A DNA stretch of 64,000 nt from contig SCRN01000018.1 of assembly GCA_004322045.1 (NCBI GenBank), positions 1 to 64,000 on the forward strand, given 5' to 3'. This stretch comes from Paraburkholderia sp. GTDB lineage: Bacteria > Pseudomonadota > Gammaproteobacteria > Burkholderiales > Burkholderiaceae. The notes beneath the pieces were generated by a model that worked only from the letters and a program-made list of their open reading frames with translations, did not search any database and had not been told where the DNA came from. Positions 36,273 through 47,050 of the stretch are shown here, piece by piece; the stretch's first letter is position 1, and every line of letters starts with the position of its first letter. The position numbers and the translations under genes were made by a program.

Positions 36273-36309
36273 GGGCGCGGCTACGCGGGCAACCGCGGCC
36301 GCGCCTTTA
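36273..36309 (+). terminator. hairpin terminator after the cytochrome operon
   Basis: GGGCGCGGC pairs with GCCGCGCC around a 15- to 16-base loop and is followed by TTTAT. The T-run is short, so it may terminate only partly. Confidence 0.5.
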
Positions 36310-36330
36310 TCATTTCCGGAGCCGCTAAAA

Positions 36331-36361
36331 CGGCCGAACCCGGACCCAAGCGGCCGGCCGG
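36331..36361. repeat. short palindromic element, copy 2
   Basis: CGGCCGAACCCGG and then GGCCGGCCGG, the same blocks as at 7684-7710. Both copies are intergenic and close to the 5' side of a plus-strand gene. Confidence 0.5.
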
Positions 36362-36442
36362 CGCCATGAGCGCCGAGCACGCTCGAAGTCTGACTCGGAC
36401 GTCGGCCGCCTCACCGCATTGCGAAGAATTCTCTATTTCTCT

Positions 36443-38125
<1,683 letters not shown>

Positions 38126-38230
38126 CGGCCGGGCGTGGCCGGCCGGCCCGCGATCCACAAGTTAGGTCGAAGATGGACGGCGCGGCCGTGACTTCAGCAC
38201 GACCGCGCGGCGAAGCCGGGCCTGCGGCCG

Positions 38231-38899
38231 CTAGCTGTCCGCAGCCTTTCGAGCCGCAAGATGCGTATGAGCAGCTTGCCGCAACTGCTCGATCTGGCTC
38301 TCCCAACGGTTCAGCACGGCCGCGCGATCGGTTGCTACGCCGGTCAGTGCGAACGCGATCCCGCTGGTTAGACGAGCGTATCCCACCTGCTGTATTTCAC
38401 CTGCATCGATCGATGCGATGAAATGAGCCAGCCCACCGGCGGTTCCAGGCTGGCCGCTTTGGCCGCCCTCACCGGCTTGGGCCGCACACATCGTCTCGAC
38501 GGACAGCTGCACCTGATAGAACGCGCCTTCATGCACGATGGTAAGCGCCGCTCGGGCGCGCCGAAGGCCGCGGTGCGTCGTCGCCACACGCTCGGCGTGC
38601 GATCCCGTCCGCTGAGCGACCACAGCGTCGTCTGCAAACATGAGCGCACGAACCGCGCGCGAACTCGGCCACAGCGCGAATGCGAGATGTCGCGCATCGG
38701 GCGCATAGAGCTCGCCCGGGCCGAGCAGCGACGTACGCAAACGATCTTCTTCGTCGCAGGTGATCAACGATGCGCTGAAGCCCACCTTCGAAGCGAGCGC
38801 CATCCCGTCGAACAGCGTCAGGAGCGAAGGCGGCCATACATCGAACGTGCACTGCGCGAGCGAGCGCGCCGCCACGGCCGGATCAGCGGAAGAAGACAT
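38231..38899 (-). CDS. conserved hypothetical protein coupled to ferritin-like gene
   Basis: The 222-residue product starts inside the end of the ferritin-like gene (17-base overlap), so they form one operon. It has no signal peptide or membrane helix. It is Ala-rich, with a predicted mixed fold in the first two thirds (VWPPSLLTLFDGMALASKVGFSASL, given here only in part as SLLTLFDGMALASKVGFSAS) and a helical C-terminus (WESQIEQLRQAAHTHLAARK). I recognise no family or catalytic motif. The operon link suggests a role in the same iron or oxidative process as its neighbour. Confidence 0.7.
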   Translation of the reverse strand: MSSSADPAVAARSLAQCTFDVWPPSLLTLFDGMALASKVGFSASLITCDEEDRLRTSLLGPGELYAPDARHLAFALWPSSRAVRALMFADDAVVAQRTGSHAERVATTHRGLRRARAALTIVHEGAFYQVQLSVETMCAAQAGEGGQSGQPGTAGGLAHFIASIDAGEIQQVGYARLTSGIAFALTGVATDRAAVLNRWESQIEQLRQAAHTHLAARKAADS

Positions 38900-39710
38900 G
38901 CTGTGCAACTTTCGCGAGCGGATAATGCACACCCGATTGGATGCGTGCGGGAATGTCGAGCGGCTTAAGCAGCATTTTCACGCACATATCGGCAGATAGA
39001 TTGCGCTTGACGAGCGAACTGATGCGCGCCACGCGCTCGCGGTTGTAGGCGGAATCATGAACCCGCTCGGGATAGCGAATCGCGAACACATGCCGCAACG
39101 CGATCTCGGAATCCTCGCTCTTGATTTCGATCACACGACGCAGCAGCGCCCCGAGCACGGCTAGGCGGCCATTGCCTTCGATCAGGTTGTACTTTTTGAA
39201 GTACTTGAAAAAGTGCTTGTAGTGGCGCACTTCGTCGCTGCGGATGTGATCCGTGATTTCCTTGAGCACGGGCTCGTCGGAGCACTCGTTGATGGCGCGG
39301 TACAGCGTGGCGGTGCCCGTTTCTACGACGCAACGCGCCACCATTTCGAGTGCGCGCGTTTTTTCGAACTCTTCGAGCGAACAGGTTTTCGAGTATTCGT
39401 CGAAGAAATTGCGAAACGCGGTGTCCCAATCGAATTCGGGCCACACATGAGCGATATAGGCTTTCAGCGCGCGCCCGTGCTGCAACTCCTCGGGTTCCCA
39501 TTCCCGATTGAGCCACGCGGATACTTCCGGGTCGCCGTCGAAATAGGCCGTCAGGTTGCTCGTGTACAGATCTGTACCGCTTTCGATGAACGAGGCCGCG
39601 CATAGCAGCAGCAGCAAGTCTTCGTTGGCCGCGGCGCGTTTGCGGTCGATGCGGGTGAGATCGATGTCCTCGATGCGCCAAGGCATCACGTGTTTCGAGT
39701 CGATGGTCAT
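38883..39710 (-). CDS. ferritin-like di-iron domain protein
   Basis: The 275-residue helical protein has two ExxH-type metal motifs: EPEELQHGRAL (about residues 70-80) and SDEVRHYKHFFKYF (about 155-168), plus carboxylates between them (FIESGTDLY, VVETGTATLY). These are the four-helix positions that hold a di-iron centre in the ferritin/acyl-ACP desaturase superfamily. The reaction is unknown; desaturase-like or oxidase-like chemistry is possible. It is co-transcribed with an unknown gene. A promoter candidate lies at 39821-39850. Confidence 0.78.
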   Translation of the reverse strand: MTIDSKHVMPWRIEDIDLTRIDRKRAAANEDLLLLLCAASFIESGTDLYTSNLTAYFDGDPEVSAWLNREWEPEELQHGRALKAYIAHVWPEFDWDTAFRNFFDEYSKTCSLEEFEKTRALEMVARCVVETGTATLYRAINECSDEPVLKEITDHIRSDEVRHYKHFFKYFKKYNLIEGNGRLAVLGALLRRVIEIKSEDSEIALRHVFAIRYPERVHDSAYNRERVARISSLVKRNLSADMCVKMLLKPLDIPARIQSGVHYPLAKVAQHVFFR

Positions 39711-39820
39711 GGCGTTGCGCTCCCAAAACCGCAGTTCTCATCCGCATCGCGCGGCGAACGACTCGCGCAAAAGCTTGTTGCGGAAATCGAAATGCGGCAC
39801 AGGTGAAATTTCGTTACGGC

Positions 39821-39850
39821 TTATCACTATGGATCTTAGCCGCAGTTCAA
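39821..39850 (-). promoter_or_regulatory. promoter candidate of the ferritin-like operon
   Basis: On the minus strand TTGAAC (39850-39845), an 18-base spacer and TGATAA (39826-39821); about 110 bases before the gene start. Spacing is acceptable, hexamers are average. Confidence 0.4.
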
Positions 39851-40177
39851 CGAAACTGCTTTGATCATGCACTGACCCGTGGACCTAACGTGGGTTCCAA
39901 ATACCGGACGTGCGTGGGGCGCAATCGTATTACGAAGTATTAGACGATAGATTCGAGATGGAAGAAACGACGACGAAATTCGCACTATGTGCCCCCTCGC
40001 GCACTCGAGAATGCGTCAAAGGGCAATATAAAATAGGGACGCAACAATGCAATAACATCCCCTTCTCGCCTGAAAGGGCCAAGTTGCGTCGGAGACTCAC
40101 GGGAATGCAATGCCGCACCCGCTGCGAGGCTTCGCTACACGCAGCGCACTGCTTCGCGTCGCGTCATTCCGCTGTGG

Positions 40178-40235
40178 AAACGGATGCGCGAGGGATGAGC
40201 CGCCGGAGCGGACGTGAAGCATAGGGCATCCGTTT
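40178..40235. repeat. inverted repeat after chemoreceptor gene
   Basis: AAACGGATGC (40178-40187) and GCATCCGTTT (40226-40235) are perfectly complementary with 38 bases between. It begins two bases after the chemoreceptor stop on that strand and could cap its mRNA; no T-run follows. Confidence 0.6.
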
Positions 40236-40237
40236 GT

Positions 40238-41797
40238 TTAAGGAAAACTCGTCTCTCCCACAGCAAACGAGGCCACCGTCCTGCGCAGATTCGCGGCCTG
40301 CTCTTTCAACGACTGAGCTGCGGCAGCGGCCTGCCCGACCAGCGCCGCGTTCTGCTGCGTCACCCCGTCCATCTGCACGACGGCCTTGCCCACTTGCTCG
40401 ATCCCACGGCTTTGCTCGGTCGAGGCGACCGCGATATCGCCCATCGTTTCCGCCACGCGCTTGATCGCGTCCTTCACTTGACCCATCGTTACGCCAACGT
40501 TCGCCGCTTGCTGCGATCCGCTTTCGATCATCTCAACGGAAGTACCGATAAGCTCCTTGATCTCCTTGGCGGCCGCGGCCGATCGCTGTGCGAGGCTGCG
40601 CACTTCGCCGGCCACCACCGCGAAGCCCCGCCCCTGTTCTCCGGCGCGCGCCGCTTCCACCGCGGCGTTCAGCGCAAGAATATTCGTCTGAAACGCGATT
40701 CCCTCGATCACGCTCGTGATCTCCGAAATCTTCGCCGAACTCTCGCTGATCCGCGCAATCGTGCCGACCATGTTTTGCATGAGTTCATTTCCTTCGTCGG
40801 CCATCGTCGTCGCGTTCGCCGCCAGCGCATTCGCTTCGCGCGCATTGTCCGCGTTACCCCTCACCGTTTCCGTCAACTGAGTCATGCTCGCGGCGGTCTC
40901 TTCCAACGAAGCCGCTTGGGTCTCCGTGCGCGCGGAAAGATCCGCGTTGCCGTTGGCGATCTCGTCAGCCGCCGTGCTCACAGCTTCGGACGCTGTCTTA
41001 ATCTCGCGCACCGTTGCACTAAGCTGCGCATCCATCGTTTTCAGCGCATCGAGCAGTGCGCCGAATTCGTCTTGATAGAACACTGACACGCGATTGTCGA
41101 GCTTGCCCTCGGCGATTCGGCGCGCGATGCCGACCGCTTGGCTTAGCGGCGTGGTAATAGCGCGTGTCAAGTAGAGCGACACGCCGAAGCCGATCAGCAC
41201 ACCCGCGGCAATACAGGCCAGGCACGTCCAGAGCACGCTCTTATACGTCGAAGCGCTGTCTCTCATGAATTGCTTCGCCTTTTCGGCATTCACTCCGGCA
41301 TCTTCCTCGAGAGCGGCGCCGAGTGCGTCCGAACGCTGCTCGACCGCGGCGATCGCGCTATCGGCCGCGTCGAAGTTGTCGGCCTTCAGCATGACGACGA
41401 TGTCGTCGACACTGGACTTGAATGCAGGCAACTCGCGCGACACCGTTTCGGCGATCAAGCGCTCCTTCGTATCGCTAAAGCTTACACGGGCATAGTCGGC
41501 CCACACCCTGTCAAGCTTCTGAAGATCAGACTCGAGCTTGGGCACGCTCTCTCTCACGCCCGAATCCGTACGCAGTGCTTGCATGCGTCGAAGCGCGACG
41601 CGCACCTTCAGCTGCAGCGATCTCCCCTCGGAAATCTGCACGATCGGCATCGTCACCGATGAATAAGACGCCTGACTATTGCCTGCGATCTTCTGCGCAC
41701 CGGCAAGCCCCGATAGTCCGATCGCAACCATCAATGCGATGCACGCGAAGAAGGAAACGGAAATCTTGAATTTAATTGTTTTTAGAAAATCGCTCAT
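40238..41797 (-). CDS. methyl-accepting chemotaxis protein
   Basis: The ATG at 41797 follows AGGTGGAG and gives 519 residues. First membrane helix about residues 12-32 ([20 protein letters not shown]), a periplasmic four-helix-bundle-like ligand domain to about 185, second membrane helix ([20 protein letters not shown]), a HAMP segment, and the signalling coiled coil whose tip reads [20 protein letters not shown]. It senses a ligand and steers CheA kinase activity. It is divergent from the porin gene of an uptake cluster, so it may report on the same compound. No CheR-tethering pentapeptide at the C-terminus. Confidence 0.93.
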   Translation of the reverse strand: MSDFLKTIKFKISVSFFACIALMVAIGLSGLAGAQKIAGNSQASYSSVTMPIVQISEGRSLQLKVRVALRRMQALRTDSGVRESVPKLESDLQKLDRVWADYARVSFSDTKERLIAETVSRELPAFKSSVDDIVVMLKADNFDAADSAIAAVEQRSDALGAALEEDAGVNAEKAKQFMRDSASTYKSVLWTCLACIAAGVLIGFGVSLYLTRAITTPLSQAVGIARRIAEGKLDNRVSVFYQDEFGALLDALKTMDAQLSATVREIKTASEAVSTAADEIANGNADLSARTETQAASLEETAASMTQLTETVRGNADNAREANALAANATTMADEGNELMQNMVGTIARISESSAKISEITSVIEGIAFQTNILALNAAVEAARAGEQGRGFAVVAGEVRSLAQRSAAAAKEIKELIGTSVEMIESGSQQAANVGVTMGQVKDAIKRVAETMGDIAVASTEQSRGIEQVGKAVVQMDGVTQQNAALVGQAAAAAQSLKEQAANLRRTVASFAVGETSFP

Positions 41798-42049
41798 GAG
41801 TCTCCACCTGGCGCGCATCGAATTAGCGCATTGTATTCAGCCCGTTTCAAAGAAAGCTGTCAGCGCGCGCCAGGTTTGTAACAACGCGCCGGCGTCGCCC
41901 AATCGCCACGGACGCAATGGGGTAAGTACGGACGAAAAAGGCGTTTTTCTGACAGCCGGTAGACAGCTTGCCCTCCATACCATCCGGTCACTGCTCGAAG
42001 AACTCGACGAGCGGTAACCGAGACAACAATCAGATGCGGGAGACATTCG
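41798..42049. other. divergent promoter region chemoreceptor / porin
   Basis: Two ACGGACG direct repeats (near 41908 and 41929) stand in the middle, and GGGAGA precedes the porin start. It is the natural place for control of both genes by the nearby two-component system; no firm promoter hexamers were identified. Confidence 0.35.
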
Positions 42050-43543
42050 ATGGAAAGGTGGACGAATCCGATCAAACAGCGGCGTGAGAAGAAACAGACG
42101 TCATTACCGAGGCAGATACTGTGCTGCGCGATAGCCGGCCTGGCGGCCACGCCCGCCGCGCATGCCAGCCAACTGAGTACGCTTCAAGCCGAGATTCAGA
42201 ATCTCTCGGTGCAGCTCGACCAATTGAAGGCTGCGCAGGCGCAGCAAGCCGCTACCCAAGCGAAGCAAGCGAAGCAATTGGCTCAGCCAGTGGCCGTGGC
42301 GCAAGCGCCGGGCGTCGAACTCACGCCGATGAAAGCCGAGAAATTGAGCACTGCGGCCGAGTACGTGCGGCGCGGAACGATGCCCCATTCATTCATCGTG
42401 CCAGGTACCGATACGTCGCTCAGCATCGGCGGCTTCATCAACTTCCAAGGCATTTACGATCCAACCGAAAACCTCGGACCGAAATTCGCAATCGGCAACT
42501 TGGACCCCAAGGGCAGCAACGCTCGCGCACAATCGGCACGCACGTTCCACTTCCAAGACAAGGTGTCGCGCCTGGTAGTCGGTAGCAGCACGCCAAGCCC
42601 GTACGGCAACATCACGACGAACTTCGGCCTCGATTTCTACGGCTTCGTCTCGGGCGGCGACAACAACCAAGCGCTCCAAAACAATAGTTGGGGCGCACGG
42701 ATCGTCACGGCATACGGCACGATCGGGCCGTTCCTCGTTGGTATGGCCAACTCGAACTTCATCGACGATCCCGATTCGCTCGAGTCGTTCGACAATGCGG
42801 GGCCAGCCGGTTTGCCCGCGGCGCGCACGCCGCAGATCCGATACACGATGCCGCTCGGCAAGGGGGGAGCGTTGTCGTTCGCACTTGAAAACCCGCAAAC
42901 GGGCTATCAAGACACGCGAGACAACATTGAAGCGAACACCAAGACGAATCCGCTCCCCGATCTTTCCGTGAAGTACGAGCGCGAAGGCGATTGGGGGCAC
43001 TTCCAAGTCTCGGGTTTGGCTCGCGACCTCGGATTCACCGATCAAAACGGCGCGCGTAAGACAAAGTTCGGCGCGGCGGCGTTGATGGGCGTCACGTTCA
43101 ATCTGCCGCACAGCAAGGACAACTTCGGCGGCCAGATCTGGTACGGCGCGTTGGGTCGCTACCTGCCTGACGACTTCGGTGCAAACGTCGCATCGGTCCT
43201 CGCGATCGATAACGGTACGGCAGCCAATCCTACGGGCGCAGCCAATATCGAAATCCAGCCGGATGCGGGCGCGGAATTGTTCTTCCAACATTGGTGGACG
43301 AAGAAGCTGCGCTCGAACCTCGGCCTCGGGTACAACCACCAGCGCCTCGCTTCATTCGTGCCGGCCGATCCGAACAACGCCGTCACCACGAAAACGGTAC
43401 ACGTGAACTTCATCTACCGCCCTGTTCCCACCGTCGACGTCGGTCTCGAAGCGATGTGGGGGCAAAAGACGTTCCAGGCGAGCACGGGCCTGGGCAACCA
43501 ATCGGCCTGGCGCCTCGAAGCCGGCGGTATCTGGCACTTCTAA
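42050..43543 (+). CDS. DcaP-like outer-membrane porin
   Basis: The 497-residue protein has a signal peptide (LCCAIAGLAATPAAHA), then a coiled-coil segment of about 50 residues rich in Gln, Ala and Leu (LSTLQAEIQNLSVQLDQLKA), and a beta-barrel starting at SIGGFINFQGIYD and ending in the terminal aromatic residue WHF required for outer-membrane insertion. A periplasmic coiled coil before a 16-strand barrel is the layout of DcaP-type trimeric channels, which pass small carboxylates and aromatic acids. It lies just before an ABC importer, so it probably provides the outer-membrane step for the same substrate. Confidence 0.85.
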   Translation: MERWTNPIKQRREKKQTSLPRQILCCAIAGLAATPAAHASQLSTLQAEIQNLSVQLDQLKAAQAQQAATQAKQAKQLAQPVAVAQAPGVELTPMKAEKLSTAAEYVRRGTMPHSFIVPGTDTSLSIGGFINFQGIYDPTENLGPKFAIGNLDPKGSNARAQSARTFHFQDKVSRLVVGSSTPSPYGNITTNFGLDFYGFVSGGDNNQALQNNSWGARIVTAYGTIGPFLVGMANSNFIDDPDSLESFDNAGPAGLPAARTPQIRYTMPLGKGGALSFALENPQTGYQDTRDNIEANTKTNPLPDLSVKYEREGDWGHFQVSGLARDLGFTDQNGARKTKFGAAALMGVTFNLPHSKDNFGGQIWYGALGRYLPDDFGANVASVLAIDNGTAANPTGAANIEIQPDAGAELFFQHWWTKKLRSNLGLGYNHQRLASFVPADPNNAVTTKTVHVNFIYRPVPTVDVGLEAMWGQKTFQASTGLGNQSAWRLEAGGIWHF

Positions 43544-43798
43544 AGACCAACGACCTCAGCGTTCGGCGGCATGTGCAAGACCCGGTCCCGCATGCCGCCC
43601 TTCAAAGGAGCCCCCCCTCATCGATTACTGCAATGCCATGAAGAGCAGTCGCCGCTTTTTCCCATTCCCGTATCCAACGCAAGAACGGACGGCTGGAAGA
43701 GCGACCGGATAGGAGCGCGAAACGGAAAAATCCGGGCGGCGCAAGTTCAATGCAATCCGCCCATCGGTAGCCGATGGGCCCACGAAATAAGGTTTGTT

Positions 43799-44641
43799 AT
43801 GTCAGAAACTTCAACGAGGCGAGGAGGCGTTCAGTTCTCCGGGGTGACGAAGCGCTTTCCCACGCGCGACGGCTCCGAGAAGACCGTATTGCGCGACGTC
43901 GATCTCGTCATTGAGCCCGGTATGTTCTGCGCGGTAGTCGGACCGACAGGATGCGGAAAGTCAACGACGCTCACCCTCGCAGCCGGGCTTTATCGCCCGA
44001 GCGCCGGCGTCGTGCGCGTGTCGGACGAGATCGTGGACGGAATCACGAGCGGCGCCGGCTTCGTATTCCAAAGCGATGCGCTTTTGCCATGGAAATCCAT
44101 TCTCAAGAACGTCGCGCTCGGCCCGATCTTTCGCGGCGTACCGAAGCAGGAGGCGACGCAGCAAGCGCGCGAATGGCTCCGCACCGTTGGCCTCGCGGGC
44201 TTCGAAGACTATTTCCCCTATCAGTTGTCGGGCGGCATGCGCAAGCGCGTGAGCCTCGCGGCCGCGCTCATCAATAAGCCGTCGATGCTGCTGATGGACG
44301 AACCGTTCTCTGCGCTCGACGTGCAAACGCGCGCCATCATGTCGAACGAGCTGCTCCGTCTGTGGGAGCGCACGCGCCCTTCCGTGATATTCGTCACGCA
44401 CGACCTGGAAGAAGCAATCGCACTGGCCGACCGCGTCGTCGTGATGACCGCTGGCCCCGCCACGGTTAAGGCCGTGTTCGACATCGATCTGCCGCGGCCC
44501 CGCGGAGAAGTGCAGGAAATCCGCTTCCACCCGCGTTTCCTCGATCTCTATCAACAAATCTGGGAGTCCCTGCGCGAGGAAGTGGAGCAAGCCTATTCGC
44601 GCACGACGTCCGTTTCAAATCTCGAAGGGAGCGCGGCATGA
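43799..44641 (+). CDS. NitT/TauT-type ABC transporter ATP-binding protein
   Basis: The 280-residue protein has Walker A VGPTGCGKSTT (about residue 50), Q-loop FVFQSDALLPW, signature LSGGMRKRVSLAAAL, Walker B MLLMDEPFSALD and switch His VTHDLEEA. The layout and the WK segment after the Q-loop match SsuB/TauB/NrtD-type ATPases for sulfonates, nitrate and aromatic acids. The last four bases overlap the permease start (ATGA). It is the first gene of the importer operon; a 255-base gap separates it from the porin gene. Confidence 0.92.
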   Translation: MSETSTRRGGVQFSGVTKRFPTRDGSEKTVLRDVDLVIEPGMFCAVVGPTGCGKSTTLTLAAGLYRPSAGVVRVSDEIVDGITSGAGFVFQSDALLPWKSILKNVALGPIFRGVPKQEATQQAREWLRTVGLAGFEDYFPYQLSGGMRKRVSLAAALINKPSMLLMDEPFSALDVQTRAIMSNELLRLWERTRPSVIFVTHDLEEAIALADRVVVMTAGPATVKAVFDIDLPRPRGEVQEIRFHPRFLDLYQQIWESLREEVEQAYSRTTSVSNLEGSAA

Positions 44642-45522
44642 CAAGCGTCAACTCCAGCGCGCAACTTAAAACCGCAAAAACTGACCCGGCCGACGTGGCA
44701 GGCAACGCACGGCGCAAAGCGCAGCGCCACAAAACACTCGTCCTGCTTGGACGAATCGGGCTACTCATCCTCATCGTAGGCGGCTGGCAGCTCTCCACCG
44801 ACTGGGGCCTCGTCGATCCTTTCTTCTTCGGTTCGCCAAGCGGCATCGTCTTGCGTCTGTTGGATTGGGCCCACAAGGGAACGGCCTACGGTTCGATCTG
44901 GCTGCAGATCTGGGTGACGCTGGAAGAGTCGCTGCTCGGCTTTCTCGTCGGTGTGACGAGCGGCGTTCTCCTCGGCGTGCTCTTGGGCGAGATCCCCTAT
45001 CTCGCCGACGTCGTCGGCCCCTACATCAAGGTCGTCAATGCGCTCCCCCGGATCGTGCTCGGCTCGGTCTTCGTCATGTGGCTCGGCCTCGGCATGCCGT
45101 CGAAGGTCGTACTGGCGGCCGTCCTGGTGTTCTTCGTCGTTTTCTTCAATGCCTTCCAAGGCGTGCGCAGCGTCGATCGCAACTTGATCGCCAACGTCCG
45201 CATCCTCGGCGCATCGCGCCTCCAGGTGACCTGGCACGTGGTCTTCCCTTCGGCCATGACGTGGATCATCGCGAGCCTGCACGTAGCGCTCGGCTTCTCG
45301 ATCATCGGCGCGATCGTCGGCGAATTCCTCGGTGCTCAGCGCGGCCTGGGGCTCGTGATCGCGACAGCACAAAACACGTTCGACGCCAATGGCGTATTCG
45401 GCGCGATGCTGATCATCGGTGTCGTCGCACTCAGCGCCGAAGTGCTGATGGGCGTGCTCGAGAAGAAGCTGCTCTCGTGGCAGCCGCCTTCAGCCGCCGA
45501 CAGCAATCGAGCCGGCGCCTGA
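44638..45522 (+). CDS. NitT/TauT-type ABC transporter permease
   Basis: The 294-residue protein has a 40-residue hydrophilic N-terminus and about six membrane helices. The coupling loop reads NVRILGASRLQVTWHVVFPS near residue 190, the EAA motif of binding-protein-dependent permeases. One permease gene implies a homodimer. It is coupled to the ATPase gene by a four-base overlap and followed, after a hairpin, by the binding-protein gene. Confidence 0.9.
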   Translation: MTSVNSSAQLKTAKTDPADVAGNARRKAQRHKTLVLLGRIGLLILIVGGWQLSTDWGLVDPFFFGSPSGIVLRLLDWAHKGTAYGSIWLQIWVTLEESLLGFLVGVTSGVLLGVLLGEIPYLADVVGPYIKVVNALPRIVLGSVFVMWLGLGMPSKVVLAAVLVFFVVFFNAFQGVRSVDRNLIANVRILGASRLQVTWHVVFPSAMTWIIASLHVALGFSIIGAIVGEFLGAQRGLGLVIATAQNTFDANGVFGAMLIIGVVALSAEVLMGVLEKKLLSWQPPSAADSNRAGA

Positions 45523-45560
45523 TATCGGTTGGACTGAAAACGTTTAAGACTACTTCATAA

Positions 45561-45581
45561 GAGATCCCGTCACGGGATCTC
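45561..45581 (+). promoter_or_regulatory. hairpin between permease and binding-protein genes
   Basis: Ten-base arms GAGATCCCGT and ACGGGATCTC meet around one C; as RNA it would form eight pairs with a five-base loop. It lies 23 bases before the binding-protein start. Such hairpins can protect the downstream message from decay, raising binding-protein levels above the membrane parts; an operator role is also possible. Confidence 0.6.
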
Positions 45582-45604
45582 CAATAACCAAGGAGATGTG
45601 TTTC

Positions 45605-46654
45605 ATGAAACAGAAATCACGCACGACGGCGTTGCTGGCTGGCCTGGCTTGTGCGGCCGGGGTATTCAGTTCGGCATGCATGGCGGCGCCGCTGCCGAAG
45701 GTTTCATTGATGGTGGGCGGAATCGACAAGCAAATCTATCTGCCCTATCAACTGGCCCAGAATCTCGGCTTCTTCAAGAAGTACGGCGTCGATATGGAGT
45801 TGAGCACCGAGCAAGCCGGCGGCGTCGGCGCTGAGGATGCCGTGGTGTCGGGCCAGGTCGACATGGCCGGTGCGTGGTACGTCCATACGCTCGAGTTCCA
45901 GGAGCACGGCAAGAACGTCATCGGCATCGTCCAGTTGAGCGGTGCGCCGGGCGAGCGCGAGATGTGCACGCCGAGTTCGGGCGTGAAGACGCCGGCCGAT
46001 TGGAAGGGCAAGACTGTCGGCGTGACTGACGTTGGTTCGGGCACCGATGACCTGACGCTGTATCTTGCGGCCCGCTATCACCTCACGTCGAAGGACTTCA
46101 CACGAGTGGGCGTGGGCGCGGGTCCGACGCTGATCGGCGCGCTCAAGCACAATCGCATCGCCTGTGGGATGACCACGCAGCCGACCGTCAACGCCGTCGA
46201 GAAGATGAAGCTCGGCTATTCCGCGATCGACCTTGCGACGGGTCCCGGTGTCAACAAGTGGCTCGGCGGCTACTGGCCGACGGCCACCGTACTCGCGCGC
46301 GGGGAATGGGTAAAGGCGCATCCGACGGAGACACAAGCCGTCGTCAACGCGATGGTCGCGACGATGCACTGGATCAATACACATAGCGCCGCCGATATCG
46401 CCGATCATCTGCCGCCCGACTTCGTGAGCAATCAGTTGTCGACGAAGCAGGAATACATCGATGCGCTGGCACAAGACAAAGGTCAATTCCTGCCCGACGG
46501 CATGATGCCGAAAAACGGGCCGGATACTGTGCTGGCGGTCGAGAAGCTGGCCGGCAAAGTGACCAAGCCCATCGACCTCGAGAAGACTTACACGAATGAG
46601 TACGTCATCAAGGCCAACGCGCTGCTCGCCAAGGACGCAAACGCAGGGAAATAA
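45605..46654 (+). CDS. NMT1/THI5-like ABC transporter substrate-binding protein
   Basis: AAGGAG precedes the ATG at 45605. The 349-residue product has a signal peptide (LAGLACAAGVFSSACMAAP) and the NMT1-like fold: LMVGGIDKQIYLPYQLAQNL, the helix-capping AGGVGAEDAVVSGQVDM, and WKGKTVGVTDVGSGTD at the domain hinge. It should deliver the substrate to the permease just upstream. It is clearly homologous to the protein at 49171-50181 along its length, including the C-terminal pattern KTYTNEYV. Ligand unknown; the family binds taurine, sulfonates, nitrate, pyrimidine precursors or aromatic acids. Confidence 0.9.
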   Translation: MKQKSRTTALLAGLACAAGVFSSACMAAPLPKVSLMVGGIDKQIYLPYQLAQNLGFFKKYGVDMELSTEQAGGVGAEDAVVSGQVDMAGAWYVHTLEFQEHGKNVIGIVQLSGAPGEREMCTPSSGVKTPADWKGKTVGVTDVGSGTDDLTLYLAARYHLTSKDFTRVGVGAGPTLIGALKHNRIACGMTTQPTVNAVEKMKLGYSAIDLATGPGVNKWLGGYWPTATVLARGEWVKAHPTETQAVVNAMVATMHWINTHSAADIADHLPPDFVSNQLSTKQEYIDALAQDKGQFLPDGMMPKNGPDTVLAVEKLAGKVTKPIDLEKTYTNEYVIKANALLAKDANAGK

Positions 46655-46726
46655 CGGATTGTTCTACACCCCGGGGGCACGTAAATTGCATTAAGCCCCT
46701 CCCGCGCACCAGAGAAGCCACGCCGA

Positions 46727-46757
46727 TAGGGATATTCGCACCACGCGAATATCCCTA
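46727..46757. repeat. perfect 13-base inverted repeat
   Basis: TAGGGATATTCGC (46727-46739) and GCGAATATCCCTA (46745-46757) are exact complements with a five-base loop. The arms are AT/GC mixed, unlike a terminator, and no T-run follows. It may be a regulator binding site or an RNA element. Confidence 0.75.
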
Positions 46758-46885
46758 CGCGTTAAGCCGCTGATCGCGTCGGCAAATAACGGAAAATCCA
46801 TACCACGCGGTTCGGTATGAGGCGTGCGAAACGCGTTCATCGCGCGAGCCGCATAGGAGACAAGCCGTTCAGATCGTGTTTCATC

Positions 46886-46909
46886 GCCCGAGGCGCTACC
46901 GCCTCGGGC
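46886..46909. terminator. GC hairpin, possible weak terminator
   Basis: GCCCGAGGCG pairs with CGCCTCGGGC around the loop CTAC. Only two T residues follow on either strand, so intrinsic termination would be weak. Confidence 0.35.
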
Positions 46910-47050
46910 TTCGACGCTTCTGCATCGCTCCGTCTTCGTTCGCGCGCGCTAGCCGATTCGCACTGACATCGCCTCGCAAGGGGCGCGCGAGGTTTGCGTC
47001 TTCGGATACGTAACCCGCTCGTAATTTGCGTCATACGTTGGGTTGCCTCG

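Larger units (their letters stand above)
39711..40237. other. intergenic region between ferritin-like and chemoreceptor genes
   Basis: This 527-base gap separates two minus-strand genes. Its left part has the ferritin-like gene's promoter candidate; the middle is AT-richer with TATAAAAT near 40026; the right end holds a long-range inverted repeat (40178-40235). Short frames exist but none has a plausible start and composition. Confidence 0.5.
46655..47050. other. intergenic region with two strong hairpins
   Basis: Between the binding-protein gene and the response-regulator gene lie a 13-base-arm inverted repeat (46727-46757) and a GC hairpin (46886-46909). No gene was seen. The two-component genes probably have their own promoter here. 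Confidence 0.6.

Noticed and set aside
39910-40224. Plus-strand frame in the gap before the chemoreceptor
   Set aside because: Composition is Arg/Cys-rich with no ribosome binding site or recognisable motif.
46886-46909. GC hairpin as a full rho-independent terminator
   Set aside because: The stem is strong but there is no T-run on either strand; kept only as a weak candidate.
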